Below, one piece after another: positions 1 through 49,216 of a DNA stretch of 64,000 nucleotides. The position numbers and the translations under genes were made by a program. Origin of the DNA: Echinometra lucunter (Eukaryota; Echinodermata; Echinoidea; Camarodonta; Echinometridae). The DNA lies in the NCBI GenBank assembly GCA_029962745.1, contig CM057151.1:7912754-7976753 (forward strand), written 5' to 3'. Every line of letters starts with the position of its first letter. Position 1 is the first letter of the stretch. The notes below the pieces were generated by a model. That model saw only the letters and a program-made list of their open reading frames with translations. It searched no databases and was not told the DNA's origin.

Positions 1-130
1 GTTTTTGGTTGCAATGAGGGGGATAAAGAGATCCAAACCAAACTGTTGCTGATATTCCCAAAACAACAATTCGAAAGAATTTTTGCCTCGGGGTGGAGAA
101 ATTTGGCAATATCTGCGATAAGATCAGAGA

Positions 131-160
131 TGGGCCGCGACGCGACAAAAGGGCCCTTAG
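131..160 (+). repeat. 30-bp inverted repeat, left arm
   Basis: The 30 bases starting TGGGCCGCGACGCGACAAAA are the exact reverse complement of 4749-4778. The arm is far more GC- and CpG-rich than its surroundings. Similarity stops abruptly on both sides. Either it is the terminal repeat of a 4.6-kb element or two copies of a dispersed short repeat. No convincing target-site duplication is visible (only GA on both outer flanks). Confidence 0.75.
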
Positions 161-1520
161 GGCAAAATTTTTCAAAAATGAGTTTTCAGCACTGTTTTGT
201 AGTATAAATGCTGCAGAATCTGAATATGCAAACGGTTTCCCAAAATTCCATCCCTAAGTGTCCAATTTGATGAATTTCAAAAAAGCATGTTGTTTGCTCC
301 ACGCGCGCTATTCTGACATTCGCGCGTGACCAAGGTTAAACAATATATAGTCAATCCCTGATATCATTTTCGCCAAGATTCCTAACATGCTTAAGAGACT
401 AATGACACATTCTCCTAGTACCATGACGGACACTTACATTATATAATAGAGAGAATTTTATTTTTCTTGTTATCTTTTTCTTCTCTGAACCCTATATTAC
501 CTCAAAATGACTTTGAAATGACCTTGAAATGACCTTGTACACGTCCGTGAGACGGCCTTGAAATTTGCTTTTAAATTGCTTGCATTTTCAATCACATTTA
601 AGCTGAAATCAAATTTTGCTTTTTTCATAAACATTATTATATTATGTAGAGAGATATAAATAGAGAATAAATCTATTCTGTAGCGAGTATAAAAGATTAC
701 ATTATGTAAAGTTTATAGAAAAGATGAGGGCTCATATTTCAGGGGCGTCATTATATCCAGGGAGGAAGGGGCTGTATCATCTTTGCTCACCATAAATCTT
801 TGTGAAATAAACACTTTTGTCATTAAGTGAATTTCAATCACAAATCTGCGAAAATAAAGTTGTGATTGCTTATTTTTTCATATTAACAGGGAGATAAAGA
901 GAAAGAGAATCATAGAGGAGTCAGAGTTCATAAAGGACGGATCCCGGGAGGATGGGGCCGAAATCCCCTTTGTTCACCATATATTTTCATTAAACATCTG
1001 TATGTCTTAAAGTGAATTTTGGAGCAAAATGTCATCTTAAATTCACCTTCAATTTTAGTGGTCTTTGGGGGAAGGGGTGGGGTATTCTCAGCATTTTTAA
1101 TGCCCCTCCCCTTTTAAAGTTTGGATGGATTTGCTCGTAATTGGCAAACACGTGTCAAAGATTTTATGTTGCTGTTAAATAGTAATAGTTTTGAAGATGC
1201 AGTGAAAATCAATTCAACTAGCACGCTTGTTCATTATTACATCATCATTATCAAAAATCAGAACCATTTACCGCCCACTCAATCATAAGTCATTCAGAAG
1301 GCATAAAAATTCAAATTATTTCTCAATTCCGTGCTTCTTTCCATGTTCATGTCTCTTTCAGTCAGCTAGCTCTTTTCTCTTCTTCCAACTTGGTCTATAT
1401 CATTCTTTCTCTCCCTCTTTTTCCTTTCTATTTCCACCATCTCTAGTTTTCTCGCCTGTTCTCTGCTTCACTGTTCTTATCTTTCATTTCTCCAGCTCTC
1501 CATCAGATCCCTCGGTTGCT

Positions 1521-1528
<8 letters not shown>

Positions 1529-1560
<32 letters not shown>
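1529..1560. repeat. (CT)n microsatellite
   Basis: About 32 bases of uninterrupted CT dinucleotide inside a longer pyrimidine-rich stretch (1380-1565). The serine/leucine-rich open frames across it are artefacts of the repeat. Confidence 0.95.
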
Positions 1561-1563
<3 letters not shown>

Positions 1564-2423
1564 ACCTCTCTTGTTACTTTCACTCACCTTCTTATCATGC
1601 ATATACTTATTTCAAGTGTGTGCCTAAATTGTGTTAAATTGTCTTATATCACTTCATTGTTCATTTTATTAACTGCAATGTATCTTTTGTATTACCACTG
1701 CCAGCGGGAGACCAATTTTCTGGGGTTTTTTTCCATTCAATTATGGATCCATAAAAGATATGAACTGTGAACTCTGAAATACATAATAGGTCAGTACAAC
1801 ATGGAATAAAATAAAATTTTCCTTAATTGCACTTGTCATACTAATAACTTTTATTCAAAACAAGAGTTGACATACGATGTACTTCAAATTAGGAATTTAA
1901 ATCCGTCTGGATTGGTGCTCTTTATTAAGCTGTAGTCTGAAACTGTTAAATACTTTCGGTTTCTAATAAATTTAAGAGTGGAGAGTGTTTGTTCTTTCTT
2001 CCTAATAAAATTCACCCTTTCCTTTCCTTTAACTAAAAAATAGAATAAAATCACGTGCCCCAAAATATCTCTTAAAATCTACCCATTATTTTCCTTTACA
2101 TGGTTAAACAAATGAGCTTACAAAGTTTAGCTTGTAGGGTATTTTTTTTGTATAGTTAAGATACAAAGAAGCAATTCAATCTAAATTTAGATCATTGCAC
2201 ATGTGACCTAATTTATAAAGAAAAAAAATCCTATATGACCTTATATTATCTTATTGTTAATCCAATGATTAAAAAATTGCTAGTTTTAAATTTACTCTCC
2301 AAGTCATCTGCTTTGACAGGCACACAAACATAGTAAATGTTTAGAATTAAATATTATCTATGAAATAAAGGTAATATCATCCTAAAAGTGAAATTGCTCC
2401 TATTGAAACATATGTCATGAGTT

Positions 2424-2978
2424 CTAAGGGCACTTGTCACCCAAATTATGAAGATACAAAAAAAATTTTTTTGCAGACTTTTGTTCTTTAAAGAAGTAGC
2501 AATATCGCTTCCTCATAACTTCAACTGTAGCACACCTGGACCTGTCAGTCGGTTCCCACATGTAGAGGTCATGCTCAGCTATGGTAGATTTAGTAAGTTC
2601 ATTCACCAACTGGAAGGATGTGATCTTAGTCCGCAAGGAGGCATCCAAAGTTCCAAACACTACTTGTTCTAGTGACATCCTGTACAGCCATACCCATGTT
2701 CATTTTGTAGGATCTCCATCATTGTGAAGTTCATCCTGGGTTGATGCGAGGAGAATCTAACTTCAGTGATTGTTTCAAGATCTAAGATCACCTCTGCTTC
2801 CTCCTCTGATATGAATGCAGTGACCTGACATTTCCAGCATCGTTGAATTTGGTTATCATACCCTCCCCTTCTCCTTCCAGCTTTGCCTCTAAGATACAGT
2901 CTAGCATTCCCATATTGGCCTGGAGATGACAATGACGATAGGGACGAGCATGACCTAAGCTGCTTCATAATCAATGGC
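2424..2978 (-). pseudogene. unidentified minus-strand coding region with a frame break
   Basis: Two overlapping open frames read leftwards. The first runs from an ATG at 2968 to a stop at 2669 (99 residues; contains CWKCQ and an acidic EEEAEV stretch). The second opens at 2678 in another frame, with MSLEQVVFGT, and runs 84 residues to 2424. Both have ordinary amino-acid composition, and the second takes over within 10 bases of the first one's stop, so they look like one coding exon split by a frameshift. A good 3' splice site (pyrimidine-rich, ending AACAG) precedes it at 2979-2980. I do not recognise the family. It may be a decaying host gene, a transposon-borne gene, or a real exon with an assembly indel. 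In the frame set by the putative first exon, the second exon stops after eight codons. Confidence 0.4.
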
Positions 2979-4552
2979 CTGTTAAAAAAGAAGATTTTTT
3001 TTAAAGAAGATAAAATCCCTTGTAATGATACATGAAATGGCATTAGAAGCAGCCAAATGCTTGGATGAATCACACTGAAATACAGACTTATTGTTTTAGA
3101 ACAGCTGAAGTACACCAAAAGCAGTAAATGAGTATGGAATACAAAGTGTCATTCATTCTAGATTGAAATATTAGAGAGCAATAACAATTAATCCATTAAG
3201 TAATGTTGTTTTGTGATTAGCATTGTTTTAACTTTGATTAATTTAAAAGTAATTTAACTAAATATTCAATAATTTCTCATAATTGAAATTCAGTTTGTAA
3301 TTCAATTGCTCTATACAAAAAAAGTCTAGAGAGACAATTAATGCACTCAAAACTGAAGACAATCCAGCAATACAAAATGGGAAGGGTTGGGGGGGGGGGG
3401 GCTTTGCTTGCTAATAATGATCTGCCCCCTCCCATCCTCGTCTCGATTATAAGCAAACAATGCAGTGCCTCCCCCCCCCCATACCAGTTCAGCTTCATCT
3501 CTTGTTATTTTCTTTAATTTTTTTTAAAAACAGGTCTGTGCTTACAGGGTTGTGAATGTGATACATAAACAGTTATTTGTAATTCCATACTTATCCAGAC
3601 AGAGCACGAGGTAGGACAAGGCCCTAGTCTGGCCCTAAATTAGCTAGACTATAGCCTATAGATTTAGGCCTAACTTTATTTTATCATCTCTGTGTGGGAA
3701 ATACACTGTAGGCCTATATGTATATAACTTAGGTGCTAAAATTTTCTGATGAATTCCTGACCGGTAAACTTAAAGTTCAGCATGAGAAAATTGAGGCCTC
3801 AATTATGAATCAACAAATTCAAGAGATTGGTAGAAGCAGGTCTGCAGTTAAGATCTAGTCCCATGATTGTAGTGGAATAGATTTGCACAAACGTCAACAA
3901 ATTTAAATAAGGGTAGGCTAAGGCATATCGTGCATTCATCTACTAATTTAACTAGCGGCAAATAACGTTCCGACATTATGAAACATCGTCGCTTTTTATT
4001 GTGAAAATGATATTGTTTTTGGTTCTTACACAAATTTTGATGAGATTTTCGGCACAATTAGACTCTAATATATGAAGATTAAACCGAGGTCAGCCATTAG
4101 AGGAAATTGAAAGGAAAAGCTTGTCAATGTTAGGTGCGCATAGTTATAGGGCCCCTCATCATACAACATGAGCTTACGACTACGAGTGTGACTGCAAAGT
4201 CTACGACTACAGTAGAATCTACATGTAGTTACATCTTGCCTTGGTTTAAAGTAATTGCCCAACTGATGAAATAAATTACAAAAATTAATATTCAGAGATT
4301 ATACAGTAATATGAAAAAGAAATAACAGAGGAAGGATATTTCATAAACTGTCGGAATTAACAGTTAACACTATTCACTAGACTAACTTTATCTTTGATGC
4401 ATGTCGCATGCAGCCTTGCAGTTGCAGGGCACTATACGAAACGAGGTAGACAGTCACCTATTAAAACTGAATTAAATGCACGAAATGCCTTTAAAACCCG
4501 TAATTTCTACTGGAACAAACTGTTTGAAGTAATCATAATAATGTTCTTACCG
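2979..4552 (-). other. putative intron of the minus-strand gene
   Basis: Contains a G-run and C-run pair around 3391-3480 and AT-rich DNA. Short open frames here have no splice-site or composition support. No other exon seen. Confidence 0.3.
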
Positions 4553-4564
4553 ATTCATCCATGA
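4553..4564 (-). CDS. possible first exon of the minus-strand gene (MDES)
   Basis: On the minus strand ATGGATGAATCG is followed immediately by a strong 5' splice site (GTAAGA). Splicing to 2978 would give MDESAIDYEAA and then a stop, so it could be an upstream ORF, a non-coding leader with the real start at 2968, or further evidence that the gene is broken. The CpG-richer DNA just upstream (higher coordinates) would fit a promoter. Confidence 0.3.
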
Positions 4565-4748
4565 TTTGACATTTGATCATCAGCTAGAGCCAGATTAATC
4601 GACGGACTACTAGAGTCACTGTTCCAGTATTTTTCTTCTGCACGTGTGCTTTGTTGTGGTTTGGTGTTTTGTTTTGTTTTGGGTTTTTTCAGTGCGCACG
4701 TTTTGCGCTGACTTTAGCGCGGTTTTACTGCGTAAGCCATTTGGAGAG

Positions 4749-4778
4749 CTAAGGGCCCTTTTGTCGCGTCGCGGCCCA
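4749..4778 (-). repeat. 30-bp inverted repeat, right arm
   Basis: Exact reverse complement of 131-160. It lies about 185 bp upstream of the putative minus-strand first exon at 4553-4564, inside a CpG-richer segment (about 4690-4900) that could be that gene's promoter. Confidence 0.75.
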
Positions 4779-4993
4779 GATGATTTGCACAATGAATTCT
4801 GTCACATCATTGCATCAGTTAATTAAAGCAAGAAATTAAGCGCAAATTAATGTGCTCATACAACGCGAATGAGAGTTCACCCATTTCACGCGCCCCTTCC
4901 CCAGGGAGCGATCTTATTGGCTGAACCGTCTTAGACTCATCTCTAACGACTTTCCCTATTGGATAATATTTCTGTGGTGGGTGTGGCTTTGAT

Positions 4994-5131
4994 GACTTAC
5001 AACACCATTAAAACAGTTCTCAGAATACCGATTAATGACTGTTTTAGCGGTGTTGTAAGTCGGTGACTTACAGCAGAAGTTACAACAGAACTTACAACAC
5101 AATTAAAATGGTGTTCAGAATACCACCCCAG
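4994..5131. mobile_element. palindromic MITE-like repeat ending in CAGAATACCACCCCAGG
   Basis: A hairpin with 24-base arms (4994-5017 and 5038-5061, two mismatches, starting GACTTACAACACC) is followed by diverged copies of the same word (CTTACAACACAATTAAAA near 5092) and ends with TTCAGAATACCACCCCAGG. The same terminal word ends another palindromic block at about 42670-42687, so this is a dispersed family. No target-site duplication could be fixed. Confidence 0.6.
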
Positions 5132-8010
5132 GTTCGTTTAATTTTAACGAAAGCTTCAAATTACATGTATTCAGATATTGATACACATGTACATGTAGTA
5201 CAAATGCCATGCAAATATGTGCTTGACATCAAACACAATACAATGGTTTATTGGATGTTGTATAAATATTTGTATCATATTTTTATTATTTCAATTTCTT
5301 ATGGATCAAAGTTTTCAAGTAGTTAAAAGTAAAAATCAACTTGATTGGTCTGCTTCTGTAGACACACCATATCTAGTAGCGGTATTTGAAATATTTTTCT
5401 TCAGACCAGTGCTTCAGGCTCTCAAACATGAATGGAAACAGAACATACAGTCCAGTTGTGCTGTCCTGTCTCGATACTCCTTGGTTGCGTATAGGCTGCA
5501 ATGTCCATGGATACATTGTAGCAGACCTTATGCTCTTCTAGCTGATTGATTGTAGGATTGAAGTGAAAACAAGCTCCTCCAGGAACCTAAGCCCATCAAT
5601 CATCACATTTCAGTCAAAGGAGCATTTAAACTAATAACTACAAATTGGAGTTCTGAAGATCCAATTGAAGTAGCTAGATCTATGTCAACATGCTCTACCA
5701 GTATCACATTCACTTCCATGATAAAGTGGATTGTAACACAGGACTGTTGGGATGCTCATGTCCAGGCATGACGAAGGAAGGATGTAGACCCTTGTCTTAT
5801 TCCTAAGACAGAAGGACATGAAATGAAAGACAAATCTGCGTGCATTTACAATGTAATGTATGTCTATTATATTTGCTATGATAATAGCAACTCACCGTGT
5901 ACTGGTGTGCATACTGTACAATTTTAATGGATATGAAATCAATATTTGTATTTTTTTCCTTTGTAATTTTGCTGGCTATTTCTGATAAAATAAGTTTATA
6001 AAGGAACATTGTTTTTAATTGTAGAATATTTTCAGGATTTATCCTTTATATGGTTATGTTTTTTCATACTAATAACCAAAGGGAATTTGTAAATGGCCAA
6101 GATGGTGGATTGCTAATGTTAACTATATGGTAACATGCATTTCAAGACTAACTCAGATGTAAAACCATTTACGATATGAAACAGAGATGAAGAGTGCCTC
6201 AGTGTGTTCATTCACATACATGTAGGCATATGCTCATCTTTGCTCTTGAGCTTATTGCTATTTACACCCATTTGTAAGTCGTCATAAAGCCATTTGCAGG
6301 GAATATTCATCATTAATATGGAAATCCCCATTCCATTTCCCATGTTTGGTGAAATACAGCTTCAAGAAATGTGTGGTATGGCTTTAAATCTTCTCTGCTT
6401 TGTGACCATGTATATGAAGAATGCAAGAGCTCTCTAATGCACTTGTCAATGGCATCAGTGGTTCTGTTCACATTTGTCAAAACCCTCATGAAGGATCTGG
6501 GTTGTCAGTAGGATGCTAAGAATAGGTTGTGTCAGAGTTATAATTGCAGAACAGTGTAATTTACATCTCATTAGATTTGTTATGTGGAAATAACTTTAAT
6601 ACGACAGAGGGGGCATGAACCTGCAATACACCAGGAAAAAAAAAATAGGACTGTTTCTGTCCTAGGTAGAATTCGTGTCCTTAAGTTGTTCATATTAATT
6701 GATTTAATTTGTTTTTGGAACAATAATTTAATCTTTACTGGTAAAATGCAATTCAAATTCCGATTTAAAATCTTACCATGTATGCCTAAGATTGGTAACA
6801 TGTGGAAAATGACATCATTCAAGGTGATCACACACAAAGTTCACAACAAATTACTAAATTTTTGGTCCCAGTTTTTTTTAAAATGTGTTTAATGCATGTA
6901 AATCTGTCCTCAACTATGTTTTAATTCTTTGAAGATACATGTAGTTTTATTTGCAAAATTCAGTTGTGGAAAATTTCGAAATATTCTCTGATGGAAATAG
7001 GCATGGTGCAGAATAAGTGTGGCTTGAGATGTGTACACGTACTCCATTGTGAAATTTGCCAGCCTTGGTGCAGAGTTTACAGGCCATTGACCCACCCATG
7101 AGCAGAGTATGATTGAATATTCAACAGTTAAATTTGCCATTGTGAGTGAACTAGGGAATAGTATTCATTTCTTGGCTCCTCAATCATTCGATATGCACCT
7201 CCATTTAGGCTTTCCAGGTATATGTATAGTATACTGGTAATTTTATTGTGTGCGTGGAAATGTGGTTGTGAGGAAGTCATTACTGGGGAGAACTTAAAAA
7301 AGAAGTTGAGTGAAGATATGCAGCATTGAGGTGGAAGGTTACCAAAAGTATGCCCCTTATGAATTTGCTTCACAAGCAAAATAGAACTAATTTCAAAAAT
7401 AGTGAAATAAAGAAATATTATAAGAATAATTTTTAAGTTTCACTTTGCTATTGTGTTTAATTATGTAGCCTACAATTTCACCCATATTTTATGTGTCAGT
7501 TGTACTGGGTATGTGATGTAAAGCTGACCAGCTCAACCCTGTAACATAAATTCACATGCATGTAGATCTCAAATGTTTTCAATGTTCTCAAATGTTTTCA
7601 ATCAGATGTCATACCTTCTTTTACATTTACATGCATGTATGTGTATCATATTTTTAGAGTATTTTTGTCCATCCGTACATTGTACTTCCAGCTATCTTTT
7701 TTTCTTTTCCTTTTTTTAATAACTCTTTCTAGCTAGTAGAAATTACGGAGCACAATTTTGGCCTCCTTAAGTGCACTATCCTTAATATTCTACTGTATGT
7801 ACGTACTCGTTGTTATCTCGTTCTTTGCTCATATCTCCTGCATACCTGTACCTTTCTCCATGTTGATGCCGGTTGGCCAAGTAATGCAGGATCCATCCAT
7901 ACCTTGCAGATTGCACTCATCCATTTTCTCTTCAATCAATTGATAGCACAAGGACAGGTGTACTCTGTATCTCTTCCAAGACTCATCCCATGTATGTTTA
8001 TCTTCCACAG
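5132..8010. other. no exon recognised; upstream of the first visible TANC exon
   Basis: The missing 5' exon(s) of TANC should end in splice phase 1 and encode a short basic N-terminus. I searched this stretch by eye and found no convincing ATG exon with a donor in that phase. Open frames at 5063-5549, 6584-6892 and 7758-7943 have no splice or composition support. Confidence 0.4.
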
Positions 8011-44374
<36,364 letters not shown>

Positions 44375-47300
44375 CCCTGGCAACTAAATTTGTTTCATAT
44401 TAGTCCAACTGAAGTCCGTTCTTGAACCTGTTCATACATGAGCTGAGAAACCACCCCCACAAAGCTCACTTCACTGTATATGAAAAGCACTGCTCACATA
44501 CGAACAGAAATTTTTGCAGGGAGTTAAAAAATGTAAGAAAAATGTGGTGCAGATCTTACTTGTACTCTGTTTCCTATGGCTTCATGTAATTGAGCCTATA
44601 GGGTATTAATGTAAAATCAACTCATTGCCAAACATGAATTTGATTTGCTGCAGCAAAGACAAAATTGCCTACTGCTCAAGACACTGCTTTCAAATGAAAT
44701 GAACAAGGAGCGCAACTATGAATAGAAACCAAAGCACAGCAGCAGAGCTACATGCTTATAGCCATATTACGAGCACAGTTCAGGAAAAAAAAATCATTTT
44801 CTTCCTAACCATCCTTTCATTTCTTAATTGCAAAGATCATCAAATATTCTATACAGTGTTCATGCAATATGGCTAATAATAATATAACAATGATAAACTT
44901 CTGGTGTTGTATTTTGCTGTAATCCAAGTACTTAATCAAGAGGAAGCAGTGTATATCATTTATGACCAAGTGCCAGTGGAATTTGTGTTTATAATTTGGA
45001 TAACTATAATTTTGTTGGTATTCATGAATGATTTTCTTTTCTTCAGGTACTTGGTAAAATAAATGATATGTTAGTGTCTAGATGAAATAACTGAACATTG
45101 TAATTGACACTGCATTGTATTCATAACCCAGCAATATTGAGTACTCGCTCTCCTTCCGTCCCCTTTCCTTTTTTTCTCTCACTCATTCCTCTGTCCCTCT
45201 TTTGCTAAATCTTTGTTCAGTCTCTGTGTCTCTTGGGCAATTTTCTCAATATTTCTTTTAAATAACTCCAAATATATAGAAGCAACCTTCGATCAGAGAA
45301 GCTGTTTGGTGTATTCAGTATTAAATTGACAAATCCTACTTAAATCGGTAAAATTGGTATAGAAATGGTAACACACGGAACTGCATCTTGTCACTTTCTC
45401 TTCGGAGAATCATCTTATCTGTCTTGAGAATAAATAAAGACCGCACTATCAGTGATGTATTTTCTTACCTTTTTCCAGATTTTGCTGCAATATATTAAGA
45501 TGGCAAATCACTCTTATCAGGCAGAAATACACTTATTCGCAAGATGAAATGTACATGTATTTAAACTTGTTTCCAGTACTATATTTTGTCTCAGTTTTTT
45601 GTTTCTGTACTGTGTGAAAATTTTGCACTATTCATCAGGTAATGTATTTGATTGATATTTTCACTGGCATGAATTGTAATATTGCTATATGTGTAGCATG
45701 AAAATATTTGCACTTTTTGACAAGATAGTGTGGTTTGTATGTAAGCATTATTTTGTTTGTAATGCTGGACTTGAATATTGCCAACTTTTTAGAATCCATT
45801 CACTTTTTTTGTACTTAAAACAATTTACAAAAACATATTCACAGAGCACTACTTAAATTGGGAGTCCATTTGCATGAGAGTAAAATTAATTTTATTTATT
45901 TAATTTATTCAAAAGAAGTATTCATGTTGCATACATGCTTTTGATGGAATTGAATATATTACTTATTCCTTGAATTTCAATGCATTTTAGCAAGAAAATA
46001 TTCTTAACAATAAACATATATATACTCACTAGTAAAGTGCACAGACACATTGTGAAGTGCAGGAGAAGCACAAGCATGCGTTTTGGTTAGGGTATATAAT
46101 GAACTAATTTAGTGATTGATGGGTTGACTCAATTCCTCATCCCTCTTTTTTCTTATGGAATATGATTTGCATTTTGTGCACTTTTTTTCTTAAAATACTT
46201 CTTGGCTAGCCCACTCAACAATATATGGTGCAGTCACAATGGAATTTAGGGAACATGGCAGTAATTGGATTCATAGCAATTCATATCTATTGGATTGTAA
46301 AACAAAACATTCATTTAATTTGACATTTTCAAAAAAATACATCATGGTTCAGAAATGGTAAACTTTAATGATCATTGTACCAGAAATTTACCACATCCTT
46401 TAGAGTACTATTGGTTATCTCCAAATTTTTAAGTTATCTTAATATCAGTCAAAAGTTTTTAGCTTGGAATTCATATGACTAAGACAGAACAGCTATTGGA
46501 AAGCCATTGACTTTTAATTTTTTGTATTTAAATATTTTTGGCTTATAATTTTGTTTTAATGTCATAAACATGATTTTTAAATTCTAATCAGATTTAGTCA
46601 AAGTCAGATGGTGTGGTGTCATGTAAGCTTATTTAAATCATTATTTGTCCAGTTTTGCTCACAGGGAGAATGTGAGTTATACTTTTGAAAGCGGTATTTT
46701 GTTGTAAATGTATATCCACAATTGATAATGTAGAAACGATAAACCAAAAGTACTTAGTCTCACAATACCTTATTGTAGATGATACTAATGAATGGAGTAT
46801 TATTTCTTAAACCCTGAAGCATGAACATATTCCTTTATAGTATCAGCTCAACAACTGATATGAGAGTCACTTTTATATTTCACTATTTTATTATTCAGAT
46901 ACATGCCTCTTATTCATTTATCATGGATATTGGCCATAACTGTTATGGTTGTAGGATGAAATTCATTCTTCTTTATCTTTTATGTATTTTGAGCCAAAGA
47001 GGAAAGAGAACAATGATTATTTGATTGAATTGATTTATGTAGCAGCTAAAGATTTTATTTTGTTTGCATAAGGTTTTCTTAGAATGATTGTACATTTCTG
47101 GTAATTATAGTGCTGATTTAAGTTTTATGTGTACATGATAGAAATGCCGCTGCACTGGATACAAAGGTAATTGTGTAATTAATTAAATATGAAGAGTTTG
47201 AGGATTTGATTGCTGTATGAATTTTCACATACAGATTTCTTTGAACCAGTCAGTACTGACTGGCATTTGTATATTAAAGGATGTGTACAAAAATAAACTG

Positions 47301-47460
47301 GCTAAGATATAAGCATAACTTAATACTTTGTGTGATGTATCTTTTTTTTTTCTTTTTTGTTTTTTGTTTTTGTTTTGAGGTTTTGCATAATAGGCTGTTT
47401 CAAATACATTTTTGTAAAAAAAGATTAAAGGCAAAATTGTGATAGAAGAATAATTGAAAG

Positions 47461-47519
47461 GAGAAAGGGAGAGAGAGATAGAGAGGAGGGGGGAGAGAGA
47501 GAGAGAGAGAGAGAGAGTG
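47461..47519. repeat. (GA)n-rich tract
   Basis: Purine-rich GA microsatellite with a few interruptions; the serine/leucine-rich antisense frame over it is an artefact. Confidence 0.9.
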
Positions 47520-48051
47520 GAGGAGAGAGGCAGATTGGATAGAAAGAGCATGAGAAAAGGGGTGGAGTAAAGATTATTACTTGCTCTACTTCAATAGGAC
47601 AGAGGCTTTTCCTTGTTCAAGGGGGCCACAAAATATTTCAATTTTTTTAGTATTCTTTTGAGTGTTCAAGCTTTCCTTCCAATCTTTTATTCTGCACAAA
47701 GGGATAACTCAAGAGAAGCTACCATATTGTTTCTTTTATTCATTTATTTACGTACAGTTTACACAAATCTATTTACAGTCATTTATTTACAATTTAATGT
47801 ACAAAGTTACATATATAATGCTATAAATAAGTTATTCCCCCACAAACAAATTTAGAAATAGAAGTTAAAAATTTGGAATTTCTGACAAGGGAAAATGCCT
47901 GAAGGTTCAGTTACACATTTTGACAATGCAACGAAAAAAGGTTTAACAGATATACCATGCAGTGGGTAGATAATGTTGATTTTCAATAATATTTCTGTTT
48001 GTACTGGGATTTAGCATATCTCTAAGGAGGAAAAAAAAATCCCAATAGACT

Positions 48052-48113
48052 TTCAAGATCAATTTATTCATATAAAAACTTTCAAGATCAATTTAATCAT
48101 ATAAAAAACTTTT
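48052..48113. repeat. tandem duplication of about 29 bp
   Basis: ACTTTCAAGATCAATTTA and ATCATATAAAA are repeated back to back with one or two differences. Confidence 0.7.
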
Positions 48114-49216
48114 TCATTGCAGTACATGTACTCTACAAAAACATAGATACATGTACCTGTAATACCGGTACCTTAAAATTTCCAAATGGATGTATGTCCC
48201 TCTTTGGATGAAAAGGAACTGAACGTCACTTGTAACCCTACATATAACTATGAAAGCCGAATTTTTATGACCATTTTCATTTTTGTTAGTTGTACATACT
48301 TGGTAAGCCCATTTTTATCCCTCTGCTACTACACACTTGCCTTTACTATATTATAGGGGATGAGCATGTAGAACAGACAAAGTGACTGCCTTAATTACTT
48401 GCTAATTACTTGTAGATATGCTGTATTGTTTCCGATGTATACTTGCAAGTGTAATGCTGCTTTATTTTATTTACTTTTTTCCTTTTGTCTTTTTTTAATT
48501 GTTTTGATTTATCTGTGATCTCTTTATACTGATTTTCCACTGTATACGTATTTTTCATTAATGCAAACATAGCTTGAGCAATATTCTACCTGCATCTGCA
48601 AAAAGATGGGTTCTCCTAGTATGCTTAACTAGATATCAATGTCCTACAATTTTGTCATAATTTGTAAAAGTGACACAGATTTCATGCTTTAAATCGATCC
48701 ATAACATGAGGATTTGAAAAAATGCACTTGTTCAAGCAGTGCTATCCAGGGGATGTTTTGAAAGGATTCTCTTCCAAAGACGGTAGCTATCTTTAGTCAT
48801 AGACATTCTGTCATGTAACAACAGGAAAAAAGGCATATAATATTAATAATAAGACTTCCATAACAATAACAATAATAACACAAGCATGAAATATGATATT
48901 TCGGGATTCAAAGCAAACAAGTAGCATAGTGCTGACAAAAACAAAGATTTTTAGGAAAACAAAGTATAAAACCTTGCACAAGGATGTAGATAGAGCACAT
49001 TAGAAAGGAAAGAAGTACATTTGAAGCATCTCTTGAATAACAAGAATTTTGACCAGTTACATGAAGTAAAAGATCAGAGATATATTTGCATTACAAGCAG
49101 ACAAGAAGAAGGGAAAAAAAGAAAAACAAAACATGAATTCAGGTTTGGTACAGTTCACTTGATAATTGATATCACATCTTGGGTGTGTGCTGCAGAGATA
49201 AGGCTTTGTTTTTTAA

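Larger units (their letters stand above)
1..2423. other. no gene recognised; low-complexity AT-rich DNA
   Basis: I see no exon with coding character and good splice sites here. The stretch holds one arm of a 30-bp inverted repeat (131-160), a CpG-rich patch at about 300-330, two diverged blocks that look like direct repeats of each other (about 741-860 and 948-1040, both with a GGGAGGANGGGGC-like start followed by TTYRCTCACCATA-like and AAGTGAATTT words), and a CT microsatellite. The open frames over the CT tract are translation of simple sequence. Confidence 0.5.

Noticed and set aside
1227..1770. Plus-strand open frames with Ser/Leu/Phe runs
   Set aside because: They translate a CT microsatellite and its pyrimidine-rich borders; no splice context.
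2655..2700. A 14-base GT...AG stretch that would repair the minus-strand frame if removed
   Set aside because: Far below any workable intron length; an indel is the simpler explanation.
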